Source: Nocardia vinacea (GTDB taxonomy: Bacteria; Actinomycetota; Actinomycetes; Mycobacteriales; Mycobacteriaceae). From it: a DNA stretch of 64,000 nucleotides. The notes beneath the pieces are model-generated. The model did no database searches and had not been told where the DNA came from. It saw only the letters and a program-made list of their open reading frames with translations. The stretch lies in contig NZ_CP109149.1 of assembly GCF_035920345.1 (NCBI RefSeq), forward strand, positions 3,410,001-3,474,000, in the 5' to 3' direction. This document shows positions 1-7,946 of this stretch, piece after piece. The stretch's first letter is position 1. The number at the start of each line of letters is the position of its first letter. A program made the position numbers and the translations under genes.

Positions 1-1598
1 GTGGCTGGGAAGGCGTCGAAGGCGCGCAGATCAGCGAGGTGGTAGCCCGCCGATTGGTAGAGGCCGAGGTCGCGGGCGAATGAGGCCGGATCGCAACCGA
101 TATGGATGATGCGGGAGGGGCCGCTGGTGGTGACGGCGGTGACGACCTCCTTGCCCGCGCCCGCGCGGGGTGGATCCAAGACGACCACCTCCGGGGCGGC
201 GCTGCTGGCGTGTTCGGCCAGCCAGTGCTCGACACGCTGGGTGCGCAGATCCAGCCAGGGCAGATCGCGCAGCGCGGCACTACCGTCGGCGACCGCGGAC
301 CGCGTCGATTCCACCGCGAGCACCGAACCGGTCTGACCGACCTGTCCGGCCAGTCGGGCCGCGAAAACCCCTACGCCGCTGTACAGATCCCACGCCCGCT
401 CCCCGTGACCGAGCCCCGCCCACCCGGCGACCACATCCGAATAACATTGCGCCGCACCATGATGTGCCTGCCAGAACCCGGTCGCCGCGAGCTCCCACCG
501 CCGCCCGGCCACATACTCGACCGTCCGACCGCTACCGCCCATCACCCATTCGTCCCGAGCCGCATGCGTCGCAGCCCGGCGCGCCGCCGCCCGCCGCCGA
601 ACCCCCTCTCCCCCAGCCGATCCGGACGAATCGCTGCCTCGCGAACCTTCGCCGCCGAACTCATCACGACGAGACCGATCCCGACGCCTGCCCCGATCGC
701 CGCCGCGACCCCACTCGCCATCGTGCCCCGGTTCTGCACCACGACGACTCCGACCATCCGTATCGCCGGGCAGGGCCCGAGAGCCGTCGCCGTCATCGAT
801 ACGCCGCCATTCCGATCCGCCCCGACGACCTTCGTCGTCGTGTCCACGGGCACCGGTCCGCGGCGACTCGCTGCCGGGCCCCCGCTCGGCGGCTCGACGC
901 TTTCCGGAACGCCGGTCTGTCTCCCGCCTGCCACGCCGATCCCCACCTCGCATCGAAGGCCGTTCAGACTCAGCACGTCCCGCAACCGCAGACGGAGCCA
1001 ACTCGACGATGTGCCGCATCCCATCGCCGTCGACCGCGACCACCAGATCCGCGCCGGGGGTCCACATTCGGTCCGCGATGCCGTCCATCGCACCCGGAAC
1101 CGGTTGGGGGCAGCGCAGATCGGTGATCACCTCGGTGCTGCGGTACCCGTGCACTCCGGCTCGGCCCTCGGCGTCAACGGCCAAGCGGACGCGGGTGCGC
1201 CAGCCGCCGGTGGCGTCGGCCGGATGTCCGGCGATCGGCTCCACAGTGATATCGCGTTCGATTCCGGCGATGCGGCGCAACTGCTCCGCGACCACTGCCG
1301 CCTTCAGCGCCCGCTGCGCGGCGGGGGTGGCGAAGGAGAAATCGCAGCAGCCCGCGCCACCGGGGCCGGAGACAGGACAAGTGGCGGGAACGCGATCCGG
1401 GGATGCCTCCAGAATCTCGATCGCATCGGCTCGGCAGAACGAACCCCCGCGATCCTCGGTGACCCGCACTCGAACCAGTTCATCGGGCAGCCCTTGTCGT
1501 ACGAAGACCACCCGGCCCTCGTGCCGCGCGACGCAGAATCCGCCGTGCCCGGGCGGCCCGAGCCGCACCTGGAAAGTGTTCGAACGCCAGTCGGTCAC
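1..1598 (-). CDS. TrmA/RlmD-type RNA (uracil-C5) methyltransferase, 3' end outside window
   Basis: Predicted SAM-dependent methyltransferase acting on rRNA or tRNA uracil; position and motifs match the M. tuberculosis Rv2689c family. The GTG start at 1598 overlaps the permease stop (GTGA), so translation is probably coupled. Read directly: TRAM-like N-terminus (residues 1-60), an iron-sulfur-type cysteine set (C74, C84, C85, C163), SAM motif DLYSGVGVFAA near 405, DPPRAGAGKEVV near 475, and catalytic-type cysteine in HIGCDPASFARDL (C502). The reading frame is open to base 1 (532 codons seen), so the C-terminus is missing. A low-complexity insertion of about 140 residues separates the RNA-binding and catalytic halves and makes the protein longer than the roughly 400 residues usual for the family. 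The exact target base cannot be inferred. Confidence 0.88.
   Translation of the reverse strand, partial: MTDWRSNTFQVRLGPPGHGGFCVARHEGRVVFVRQGLPDELVRVRVTEDRGGSFCRADAIEILEASPDRVPATCPVSGPGGAGCCDFSFATPAAQRALKAAVVAEQLRRIAGIERDITVEPIAGHPADATGGWRTRVRLAVDAEGRAGVHGYRSTEVITDLRCPQPVPGAMDGIADRMWTPGADLVVAVDGDGMRHIVELAPSAVAGRAESERPSMRGGDRRGRRETDRRSGKRRAAERGPGSESPRTGARGHDDEGRRGGSEWRRIDDGDGSRALPGDTDGRSRRGAEPGHDGEWGRGGDRGRRRDRSRRDEFGGEGSRGSDSSGSAGGEGVRRRAAARRAATHAARDEWVMGGSGRTVEYVAGRRWELAATGFWQAHHGAAQCYSDVVAGWAGLGHGERAWDLYSGVGVFAARLAGQVGQTGSVLAVESTRSAVADGSAALRDLPWLDLRTQRVEHWLAEHASSAAPEVVVLDPPRAGAGKEVVTAVTTSGPSRIIHIGCDPASFARDLGLYQSAGYHLADLRAFDAFPA
564..983 (-). other. Arg/Gly/Asp/Glu-rich low-complexity insertion inside the RNA methyltransferase
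   Basis: Residues about 206-345 of the upstream-listed methyltransferase are dominated by R, G, D, E and S (for example RGGDRRGRRETDRR and RGGDRGRRRDRSRRDE), with no hydrophobic core pattern. Both flanks are recognisable methyltransferase sequence in the same frame and I found no stop or frame change through the stretch, so this is an in-frame insertion, not a frameshift. The composition resembles disordered RGG-type RNA-binding tails. Confidence 0.8.
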
Positions 1599-3595
1599 CC
1601 TCGGTCCTCGTACCCGCGCCGCACCGCACCCGGCGCATTCACCACACCGGCCTGCCTTGCCTTCGCGGACGACGTCAACTGCCACGGCACACTCGTCACC
1701 ATGACACCCGGCTCGAACAGCAACCTGCCCTTGAGCCGCAACGCGCTCTGGTTGTGCAGAATCTGCTCCCACCAGTGTCCGACAACGTATTCCGGAATGA
1801 ATACGGTCACCACATCGCGCGGCGAATCGCGCCGCACCCGCTTGACGTAATCCAGTACCGGCTTGGTGATTTCGCGATACGGCGATTCGATCACCTTGAG
1901 CGGCACCGTGATATCGCTGCGCTCCCACTCCCGCACCAGCGCCCTGGTGTCGGCCTCGTCGACGTTCACCGTCACCGCCTCCAAAGTATCGGGGCGGGTG
2001 GCGCGCGCGTAGGCCAGCGCCCGGCGCGTCGGCAGATGCAGTTTGGACACCAGCACGATCGAATGCGACCGACTCGGCAGTACGCCGTCCCATTCGTGCT
2101 CATCGAGTTCGCGGGAAACCGAATCGTAGTGCCGCCGAATGAGTTTCATCACAACGAAGATCGCCACCATGGTGCAGATCGCGATCCAGGCACCGGCGAA
2201 GAACTTGGTGATCAACACGATGACCAGCACCGTCCCGGTGGCACTCAGCCCGATTGCGTTGATCACCCGCGAACGCTTCATCCGCGCCCGCTGCGACGGA
2301 TCGGTTTCGGTGCGCAACAACCGGGTCCAGTGCCGCAGCATGCCGGTCTGGCTGAGCACAAACGACACGAACACCCCGACGATGTACAGCTGGATGAGCT
2401 TGGTCACCTCGGCGCCGAACACCACGACGAATGCGACGGCCGCACCCGAGAGGAACAGAATGCCGTTGCTGAACGCCAACCGGTCGCCACGGGTGTGCAA
2501 CTGCCGTGGCAGGTAACGGTCCTGCGCCAGAATCGAACCCAGCACCGGGAAGCCGTTGAACGCGGTATTCGCGGCGAGCACCAGGATCAAGGCGGTCACC
2601 GTGGTGATGAAGAAGAAGCCGATCGGGAAGCCGTGGAACACGGTCTCGGCCAGCTGGGCGATGAGCGTCTTCTGGTGGTAGTCCGCGGGCGCGCCGATCA
2701 ACTCGGATTCGTTGTGCGCGTATACGATCCCGATCTTCTGGGCCAGGACGATGATGCCCATGAGCAGTGCGATCGCGATACTGCCGAGCATCAGCAGCGT
2801 GGTCGCGGCGTTGCGCGACTTGGGTTTCCGGAATGCGGGCACACCATTGCTGATCGCCTCGACACCGGTCAGCGCGGCACAGCCGGAGGAGAACGACCGC
2901 GCGATCAGGAAGGCGAACGCGAGCCCGTATAGGTGCTCCTCCTCGGCATTGAGCTGGAAGCCCGCCGATTCGGCACGCAGGTCGTCGCCGAGTACGAAGA
3001 TGCGGAACAGCCCCCACCCCAGCATCGCGAACATGCCCAAGATGAAGGCGTAGGTCGGAATCGCGAAGGCGACACCCGATTCCCGGATGCCGCGCAGATT
3101 GATCGATGTCAGCACGACGATGGCGACGACCGCGAACAACACCTTGTGCGTGGCGACGAACGGAATCGCGGACCCGATATTCGACGCCGCCGAGGAGATC
3201 GATACCGCCACGGTGAGCACATAGTCGACAAGCAGCGCACTGCCGACGGTGAGCCCGGCATTGGGCCCGAGATTCGTGGTGGCGACCTCGTAGTCACCGC
3301 CGCCCGAGGGGTAGGCATGCACATTCTGCCGATAGCTGGCGACCACCACCGCCATCACGAATGAGACGGCCAGACCAACCCAGGGCGCATAGACGTAGGC
3401 AGAAATGCCTGCGACCGAAAGAACAAGGAAGATTTCCTCCGGGGCGTAGGCCACCGAAGACATAGCATCGGAGGCGAACACCGGGAGTGCGATTCGCTTC
3501 GGCAGCAGGGTATGGCCCAGCGCATCGCTACGGAAAGGCCTGCCCAGCAGCAAACGTTTGGCTGCCGTCGTCAACTTGGACACTGGAGCGAGCAT
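1595..3595 (-). CDS. APC superfamily amino acid permease with C-terminal soluble domain
   Basis: Integral membrane transporter of the APC superfamily, 666 residues, matching the Rv2690c family. It carries about 12 hydrophobic segments (first near VFASDAMSSVAYAPEEIFLV, typical for this subgroup) followed by a cytoplasmic tail of roughly 150 residues ending GYEDRG. The reading frame is open upstream to 3772. I chose ATG 3595 because GGGG lies about 7 bases before it and homologous proteins begin near SKLTTAAKRLLLGRPF; GTG 3583 is an alternative. The gene overlaps the downstream RNA methyltransferase by four bases and is divergent from the CeoB/CeoC pair. The substrate is unknown; neighbouring Trk-type subunits hint at coordination with ion balance, but that is inference. 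Confidence 0.87.
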   Translation of the reverse strand: MLAPVSKLTTAAKRLLLGRPFRSDALGHTLLPKRIALPVFASDAMSSVAYAPEEIFLVLSVAGISAYVYAPWVGLAVSFVMAVVVASYRQNVHAYPSGGGDYEVATTNLGPNAGLTVGSALLVDYVLTVAVSISSAASNIGSAIPFVATHKVLFAVVAIVVLTSINLRGIRESGVAFAIPTYAFILGMFAMLGWGLFRIFVLGDDLRAESAGFQLNAEEEHLYGLAFAFLIARSFSSGCAALTGVEAISNGVPAFRKPKSRNAATTLLMLGSIAIALLMGIIVLAQKIGIVYAHNESELIGAPADYHQKTLIAQLAETVFHGFPIGFFFITTVTALILVLAANTAFNGFPVLGSILAQDRYLPRQLHTRGDRLAFSNGILFLSGAAVAFVVVFGAEVTKLIQLYIVGVFVSFVLSQTGMLRHWTRLLRTETDPSQRARMKRSRVINAIGLSATGTVLVIVLITKFFAGAWIAICTMVAIFVVMKLIRRHYDSVSRELDEHEWDGVLPSRSHSIVLVSKLHLPTRRALAYARATRPDTLEAVTVNVDEADTRALVREWERSDITVPLKVIESPYREITKPVLDYVKRVRRDSPRDVVTVFIPEYVVGHWWEQILHNQSALRLKGRLLFEPGVMVTSVPWQLTSSAKARQAGVVNAPGAVRRGYEDRG

Positions 3596-3825
3596 AGATC
3601 CCCGCAGGATGGAGCGCTCCCTCGGCCGGTTCGCGTCGTATGTTTGGTTGACAGGCGGAGGGGAAATTGGGCCATGGAAACATCTGGCGGGTACGGTTCG
3701 ATGCCGAGGTAAGCAAACCGAACGCCCCGCGGCGTGAGCTCCCGCCCCGGAGGAGGAAGCTTGCGTAACCACGCAGGGCCTGCGAGTGCCGCCAATTGAA
3801 CACAGTTTCCAGGAACGAGGTTGCG

Positions 3826-4491
3826 GTGTACGTAGTGATCATGGGTTGCGGACGGGTCGGCTCATCGCTGGCACGCGCCCTGGTCCGGGTCGGCCATGAG
3901 GTCACCGTGATCGACCGGGACCACAGCGCCTTCCTGCGCCTCGGCGAGGACTTTCCAGGCGAGCGGGTGGTCGGAGTCGGCTTCGACCGGGATGTGCTGA
4001 CCCGCGCGGGAATCGAGCGGGCCGACGCCTTCGCCGCGGTCTCCTCCGGCGACAACTCCAACATCATCTCCGCGCGGGTGGCCCGGGAAATGTTCGGTGT
4101 GGAGCGCGTGGTCGCGCGCATCTACGACGCCAAACGCGCCGCCGTCTACGAGCGCCTCGGCATTCCGACCATCGCCACCGTGCCGTGGACCACCGACCGC
4201 TTCCTCACCACGCTGATCGGGGACGGCGGCACCACCACCTGGCGCGATCCGACGGGCACCGTGGCGGTAGCCCAGTTGACGCTGCACGAGGAGTGGTACG
4301 GGCGCACCGTGCGCGATCTGGAACGCAACGTGGGCGCCAGGGTCGCCTTCATCATCCGGTTCGGTCAGGGCCTGCTCCCCGAGAGCAAGACCGTGGTCCA
4401 AGCCGACGACGTCGTCTATGTCGCAGCCACCTCCGGCTCCGTCGGCGAGGCCGTCGCCTTGGCCGGTAAGCCCCCAGCAAGCGAGGACTGA
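3826..4491 (+). CDS. ceoB: CeoB/TrkA-type potassium uptake regulatory subunit
   Basis: Cytoplasmic RCK-type NAD(H)-binding subunit of a Trk/Ktr-like potassium system, 221 residues. The Rossmann glycine motif MGCGRVGSSLA sits at the N-terminus, followed by VIDRD, the acidic end of the second strand; the C-terminal half carries a TrkA-C-like domain (YGRTVRDLE and following). The GTG start at 3826 is preferred over the upstream in-frame TTG 3796 because ACGAGG precedes it and the Rossmann fold would begin immediately, as in CeoB. It lies two bases upstream of ceoC, so the two form an operon. No membrane subunit is encoded nearby. Confidence 0.9.
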   Translation: MYVVIMGCGRVGSSLARALVRVGHEVTVIDRDHSAFLRLGEDFPGERVVGVGFDRDVLTRAGIERADAFAAVSSGDNSNIISARVAREMFGVERVVARIYDAKRAAVYERLGIPTIATVPWTTDRFLTTLIGDGGTTTWRDPTGTVAVAQLTLHEEWYGRTVRDLERNVGARVAFIIRFGQGLLPESKTVVQADDVVYVAATSGSVGEAVALAGKPPASED

Positions 4492-4493
4492 AC

Positions 4494-5165
4494 ATGAAAG
4501 TGGCGATCGCCGGAGCCGGCGCCGTCGGCCGATCGATAGCAAGGGAGCTATTGCGCGGCGGCCATCGGGTGATGCTGCTCGAGCGCCAGCTCGACCACAT
4601 CGACCCCGCCGCCATCCCGGATGCCGTGTGGGTCCATGCCGACGCGTGCGAACTCGCGCTGCTGGAGGACGCGGGTCTGCAGACCTACGAGGTCGTCATC
4701 GCCGCCACCGGTGACGATAAGACGAATCTGGTGCACAGCCTGCTCGCCAAGACCGAATTCGGCGTGCGCCGGGTGGTGGCGCGGGTCAACGACCCACGCA
4801 ATGAATGGCTCTTCGATGCGTCCTGGGGCGTCGATGTCGCGGTGTCGACGCCGCGGCTGCTTGCCTCGCTGGTGGAAGAGGCGGTCTCGGTCGGCGATCT
4901 GGTCCGGTTGATGACGCTGCGGCAGGGTCAGGCCAATCTGGTCGAGATCACCCTGCCCAGCGATACCGCCTTGGCGGGCAAGCCGGTGCGGACACTCACC
5001 CTGCCGCGCGACGCCGCCCTGGTGACGATTCTGCGTGGCGGCCGGGTGATCGTGCCGCAGCCCGACGACCCCTTCGAGGGCGATGACGAGTTGTTGTTCG
5101 TGACCTCCGTGGAGGCCGAGGAAGACCTGCGGGTGGCGCTGGCCACGCACGGTATCAAACCCTGA
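4494..5165 (+). CDS. ceoC: CeoC/TrkB-type potassium uptake regulatory subunit
   Basis: Second RCK/TrkA-N plus TrkA-C protein, 223 residues, beginning MKVAIAGAGAVGRSIARELL with a canonical GxGxxG nucleotide loop and an acidic residue ending the next strand (LLER). The C-terminal part (ALAGKPVRTLTLP, then VIVPQPDDPFEGDDELLFVT) is a typical TrkA-C regulatory fold. It starts two bases after the ceoB stop, so the pair is co-transcribed, as in M. tuberculosis Rv2691-Rv2692. The two proteins probably heterodimerise on a Trk-type channel encoded elsewhere. Confidence 0.9.
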   Translation: MKVAIAGAGAVGRSIARELLRGGHRVMLLERQLDHIDPAAIPDAVWVHADACELALLEDAGLQTYEVVIAATGDDKTNLVHSLLAKTEFGVRRVVARVNDPRNEWLFDASWGVDVAVSTPRLLASLVEEAVSVGDLVRLMTLRQGQANLVEITLPSDTALAGKPVRTLTLPRDAALVTILRGGRVIVPQPDDPFEGDDELLFVTSVEAEEDLRVALATHGIKP

Positions 5166-5205
5166 CTCCCCGACAAGGCTGATACGGATCAGCGCCTGTC
5201 CGACC

Positions 5206-5841
5206 TCAGGATGCGGCCGCGAGCTGCGCGCGCAGCTTGTTCAGCGCGCGGTGCTGCATCACCCGAACCACGCCGGGACTGGTGCCGATGGCCTCGGCGG
5301 TCTGCGCCGCGGTCCAGCCGAGCATGATCCGCATCACCAGCACCTCGCGGTGCGCGGGTGCCAGGATCTTCATCAATTCCCGGGTGGCCTCGCGACGTTC
5401 GGACGCGATCGCCCACTCCTCCGGGCCTGCGGCGGTCGATGCCATATCGGGCACCTGGTCGACCGGGTACGTCGGGTGCAGCTGCGAACGCCGGAACGCG
5501 TCGGCCACCTTATTGGCCGCGATGCCGTAGACGAAGGCCAGGAATGACTTGCCCTGATCGCGGTAGCGCGGAATGGCGTTGACGGTGGCCAGCAGGATCT
5601 CCTGCACCACATCGTCGGCCGTGACGTGCAGATGTGCGGTATTGCCAAGGCGCGCACCGCAATACCGGCGCACGAGTGGGTGGACCAGCCGGATGATCTC
5701 GGTGACCGCCGCACGATCGCCCGCGGCTGCCGGACCGATCAACTTATCCAGTTCGGCCGATACCCGGCGGCTCTCCGACAGGGCGGGGTTGTGGTGGGCC
5801 TGGTTCTTCGACAGTGTCGCAATGCTGTGCTCGGTAGCCAA
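5206..5841 (-). CDS. ECF-type RNA polymerase sigma factor, SigD/ShbA-like
   Basis: Alternative sigma factor with the two ECF domains: region 2 around TADDVVQEILLATVNAIPRYRDQGKSF (split across the core-binding and -10 helices) and region 4 around ILAPAHREVLVMRIMLGWTAAQTAEAIG with the helix-turn-helix GTSPGVVRVMQHRALNKLR. The YRDxGxxFLAFxYGIAxxKVAD pattern is that of mycobacterial SigD and streptomycete ShbA. The frame is open to GTG 5883, but that codon has no ribosome site. TTG 5841 has AGGAAGG nine bases upstream and is preferred. No anti-sigma gene is adjacent. ShbA drives the principal sigma gene in Streptomyces, and sigA lies 8 kb away here, so such a link is possible but unproven. It is absent from this place in the M. 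tuberculosis order I recall. Confidence 0.85.
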   Translation of the reverse strand: MATEHSIATLSKNQAHHNPALSESRRVSAELDKLIGPAAAGDRAAVTEIIRLVHPLVRRYCGARLGNTAHLHVTADDVVQEILLATVNAIPRYRDQGKSFLAFVYGIAANKVADAFRRSQLHPTYPVDQVPDMASTAAGPEEWAIASERREATRELMKILAPAHREVLVMRIMLGWTAAQTAEAIGTSPGVVRVMQHRALNKLRAQLAAAS

Positions 5842-5989
5842 CTTCCGAGTCCTTCCTCGCCGATCGTGCTTTTTTGCTTGCACTGATCGTCTGATGAACT
5901 CGGTCGCCTAACCAGGCACCCCAGGGTGCGTACTCCCCCACCTCTGGCGGCGATTCGTTAACACCCCAGCGGAATTCGGGGCGGGAATC

Positions 5990-6718
5990 CTAGGCCGTTT
6001 CGGCGGCCGTACCCCGGCGCACCGGCAGATGTCCGGCCCGGCGTACCGCCCACACGGTGACAGCCAGCGCGACGGCGGTCAGCGGCCAGCCCATGGCGAT
6101 GCGCGCGAAGGCCAGCCAGCCGGTGCGATCGGTGTCGTAGAGCTGTGACTGCACCAGATAGCGCGCGCCGAATACGATCACCCAGGTGGTGGTCGCCAGG
6201 TCGTAGAGGCGCACGACGCGACGGTCGGACCGCCATTCGGTGCCGTGGCCGTTGAGCACACCCCAGATCACGCCGACCAGCGGCCAGCGCACCAGCATCG
6301 ACACCAGGAACACCCCGGCGTAGACCAGGCTGGTGTAGATGCCGAACAGGAAGAAACCCTTCGCCTCACCCATGCGGTAGGCGATTAACGCACAGATGCC
6401 CACCCCGAGGAAGCCCGAGATCGCGGGCTGGATGGGGCTGCGCCGCACCAGCCGCCACACCAGAATCGCGGCGGCCACGCCGAGTGCCGACCAGATCGCC
6501 ACAGTGAGCCCGGCAAAGGTGTTCACGGGCACGAAAACCAGCACCGGCAGCGTCGAGTAGATCAGGCCGCTGAAGCCGCCCAACTGCTCGAGGAGGGTTT
6601 GTTCGGCCTCTTCGGTTTCGGCGTCGACAGAGCGATCTACGACGTCGGACGGGCCCGCGTCGATCGGCTCACGACCTCGGGTGTGGATCTCGGCGGCGTT
6701 CTCGTTGCTCGATGGCAT
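5990..6718 (-). CDS. DUF3159 membrane protein
   Basis: Membrane protein of the actinobacterial DUF3159 family (Rv2693c position), 242 residues. An N-terminal hydrophilic stretch rich in acidic residues (about 45 residues) precedes at least six hydrophobic segments, beginning with GLIYSTLPVLVFVPVNTFAG. The conserved phrase VRWPLVGVIWGVLNGHG lies in the middle. It starts three bases after the stop of the OB-fold gene, so the two are co-transcribed. No enzymatic motif is visible; function unknown. Confidence 0.85.
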   Translation of the reverse strand: MPSSNENAAEIHTRGREPIDAGPSDVVDRSVDAETEEAEQTLLEQLGGFSGLIYSTLPVLVFVPVNTFAGLTVAIWSALGVAAAILVWRLVRRSPIQPAISGFLGVGICALIAYRMGEAKGFFLFGIYTSLVYAGVFLVSMLVRWPLVGVIWGVLNGHGTEWRSDRRVVRLYDLATTTWVIVFGARYLVQSQLYDTDRTGWLAFARIAMGWPLTAVALAVTVWAVRRAGHLPVRRGTAAETA

Positions 6719-6721
6719 ACG

Positions 6722-7099
6722 TCAGCTGTTCTCACGCAATTCGTAGTAGGGGTTGTAGATCACCTTACGACCATCCCGGTCACCCACACGACCGCGGACG
6801 AGGATCTTGCGTCCCGGTTCGATACCGGGAATACGGCGGCGGCCGATCCACACCAGACTGATGGCATCGGTGCCGTCGAAGAATTCTGCCTGAACACTGG
6901 CGCCGACAGACTTCGGACACGCCTCGACACTGCGTAGTCGGCCGAGCATGGTCGCCTCGTCACCGCGCTGACAGTCCGAGGCCCGGCAAGCACCCGACGC
7001 ATCAGCAGATTCGGCGAGTTCCTCGGCGTCCAACTGATCGATATCCTCGGTCAGCCTGCGGCTCAGACGACGAAAATAACCTGAGGCGGCGGATGACAT
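6722..7099 (-). CDS. Small OB-fold nucleic-acid-binding protein
   Basis: Predicted cytoplasmic OB-fold protein (Rv2694c position), 125 residues. The fold is indicated by TMLGRLRSVEACPKS, VQAEFFDGTDAISLVWIGRR and ILVRGRVGDRDGRKVIYNP, the alternating beta pattern of RecG/tRNA-anticodon-type OB domains. The start ATG 7099 has AGGAGAG eight bases upstream; the frame is open 24 bases further but without a ribosome site. Linked to the DUF3159 gene by a three-base gap. Partners unknown. Confidence 0.82.
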   Translation of the reverse strand: MSSAASGYFRRLSRRLTEDIDQLDAEELAESADASGACRASDCQRGDEATMLGRLRSVEACPKSVGASVQAEFFDGTDAISLVWIGRRRIPGIEPGRKILVRGRVGDRDGRKVIYNPYYELRENS

Positions 7100-7229
7100 T
7101 TGACGCTCTCCTGCGTGGAGCAAGACGACGTGGGTCCCACGCCATCATGGTTGTTCCGGTAACGACCGGCTTAAGGCCGTATACCCGCCACTGTAGATGG
7201 GCAACCCTCCCCCCGCTACGCTCGGACCG

Positions 7230-7946
7230 GTGTTCGACTCCCCACATTTCGCGCCGGACCGCAGCGGCCGCGCCCTGATCGCCGTGGCGTTGCCGGGAAC
7301 GGGTTCGGATGCCGACTTCGCCCGCCGCGCCTTCGGACCGGCTTGTGCGGCACGCGGAATCGAATTCATCGCCGTCGAACCCGACCCGTGCGGAGTGGTT
7401 GCCGGGTACCGGGCGGCGCTCGACGAGGCTGCCGGGCGCGGCCCGGTCCTGGCCACCGGGATCTCCCTCGGCGCGGCGGTCGCACTCGAATGGGCGGCTG
7501 AACATCCCGGGGCAGCAACCGGCGTAGTGGCGGCGCTACCAGCCTGGACCGGTCCCGATACCGCCGCCTGCCCGGCCGCGCTCAGCGCCGCCGCCACCGC
7601 GGCCCAGTTGCGTGCGGACGGGCTCGACGCGGTGGTCGAACGCATGCGCGCGAGCAGCCCGCGCTGGCTCGCCGACGCGCTCACCCAGTCCTGGCATTCG
7701 CAGTGGCCGCGGCTGCCCGAGGCGCTGCAGGAGGCCGCCGACTACAAATGGCCCGATGCGGAACGACTCGGCACCGTCGAGGTGCCCGTCACCATCGTCA
7801 CCGCCGTCGACGATCCGGTGCACCCGCTGTCGGTCGCCGAAGAATGGGGCGAGCTGATCCCGCGCGCCGAGCTGATCCGGATTACCCTCGATGAACTCGG
7901 CGCGAATCCCGCGATCCTCGGAAACGCGGGACTCGCGGCGTTCTAG
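7230..7946 (+). CDS. Alpha/beta hydrolase family protein
   Basis: Probable alpha/beta hydrolase (Rv2695 position), 238 residues. The nucleophile elbow is TGISLGAAVALEW (Ser in G-I-S-L-G), and an acid/histidine region follows at VTAVDDPVHPLSVAEEW, with H in VHPL a candidate for the triad. GTG 7230 is preferred to the in-frame ATG 7197: homologues start near FDSPHF, and TACGCT lies seven bases upstream at 7217-7222, the spacing of leaderless actinobacterial genes. The 3' end overlaps the convergent DUF3710 gene by four bases. Substrate unknown. Confidence 0.78.
   Translation: MFDSPHFAPDRSGRALIAVALPGTGSDADFARRAFGPACAARGIEFIAVEPDPCGVVAGYRAALDEAAGRGPVLATGISLGAAVALEWAAEHPGAATGVVAALPAWTGPDTAACPAALSAAATAAQLRADGLDAVVERMRASSPRWLADALTQSWHSQWPRLPEALQEAADYKWPDAERLGTVEVPVTIVTAVDDPVHPLSVAEEWGELIPRAELIRITLDELGANPAILGNAGLAAF

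Noticed and set aside
542..1093. Minus-strand frame of 183 codons in another register
   Set aside because: Could have suggested a frameshift in the methyltransferase, but the true frame is continuous across 564-983 and both flanks are in it.
102..1850. Plus-strand open frame of 582 codons at the left edge
   Set aside because: Antisense to the RNA methyltransferase, whose motifs are read clearly on the minus strand.
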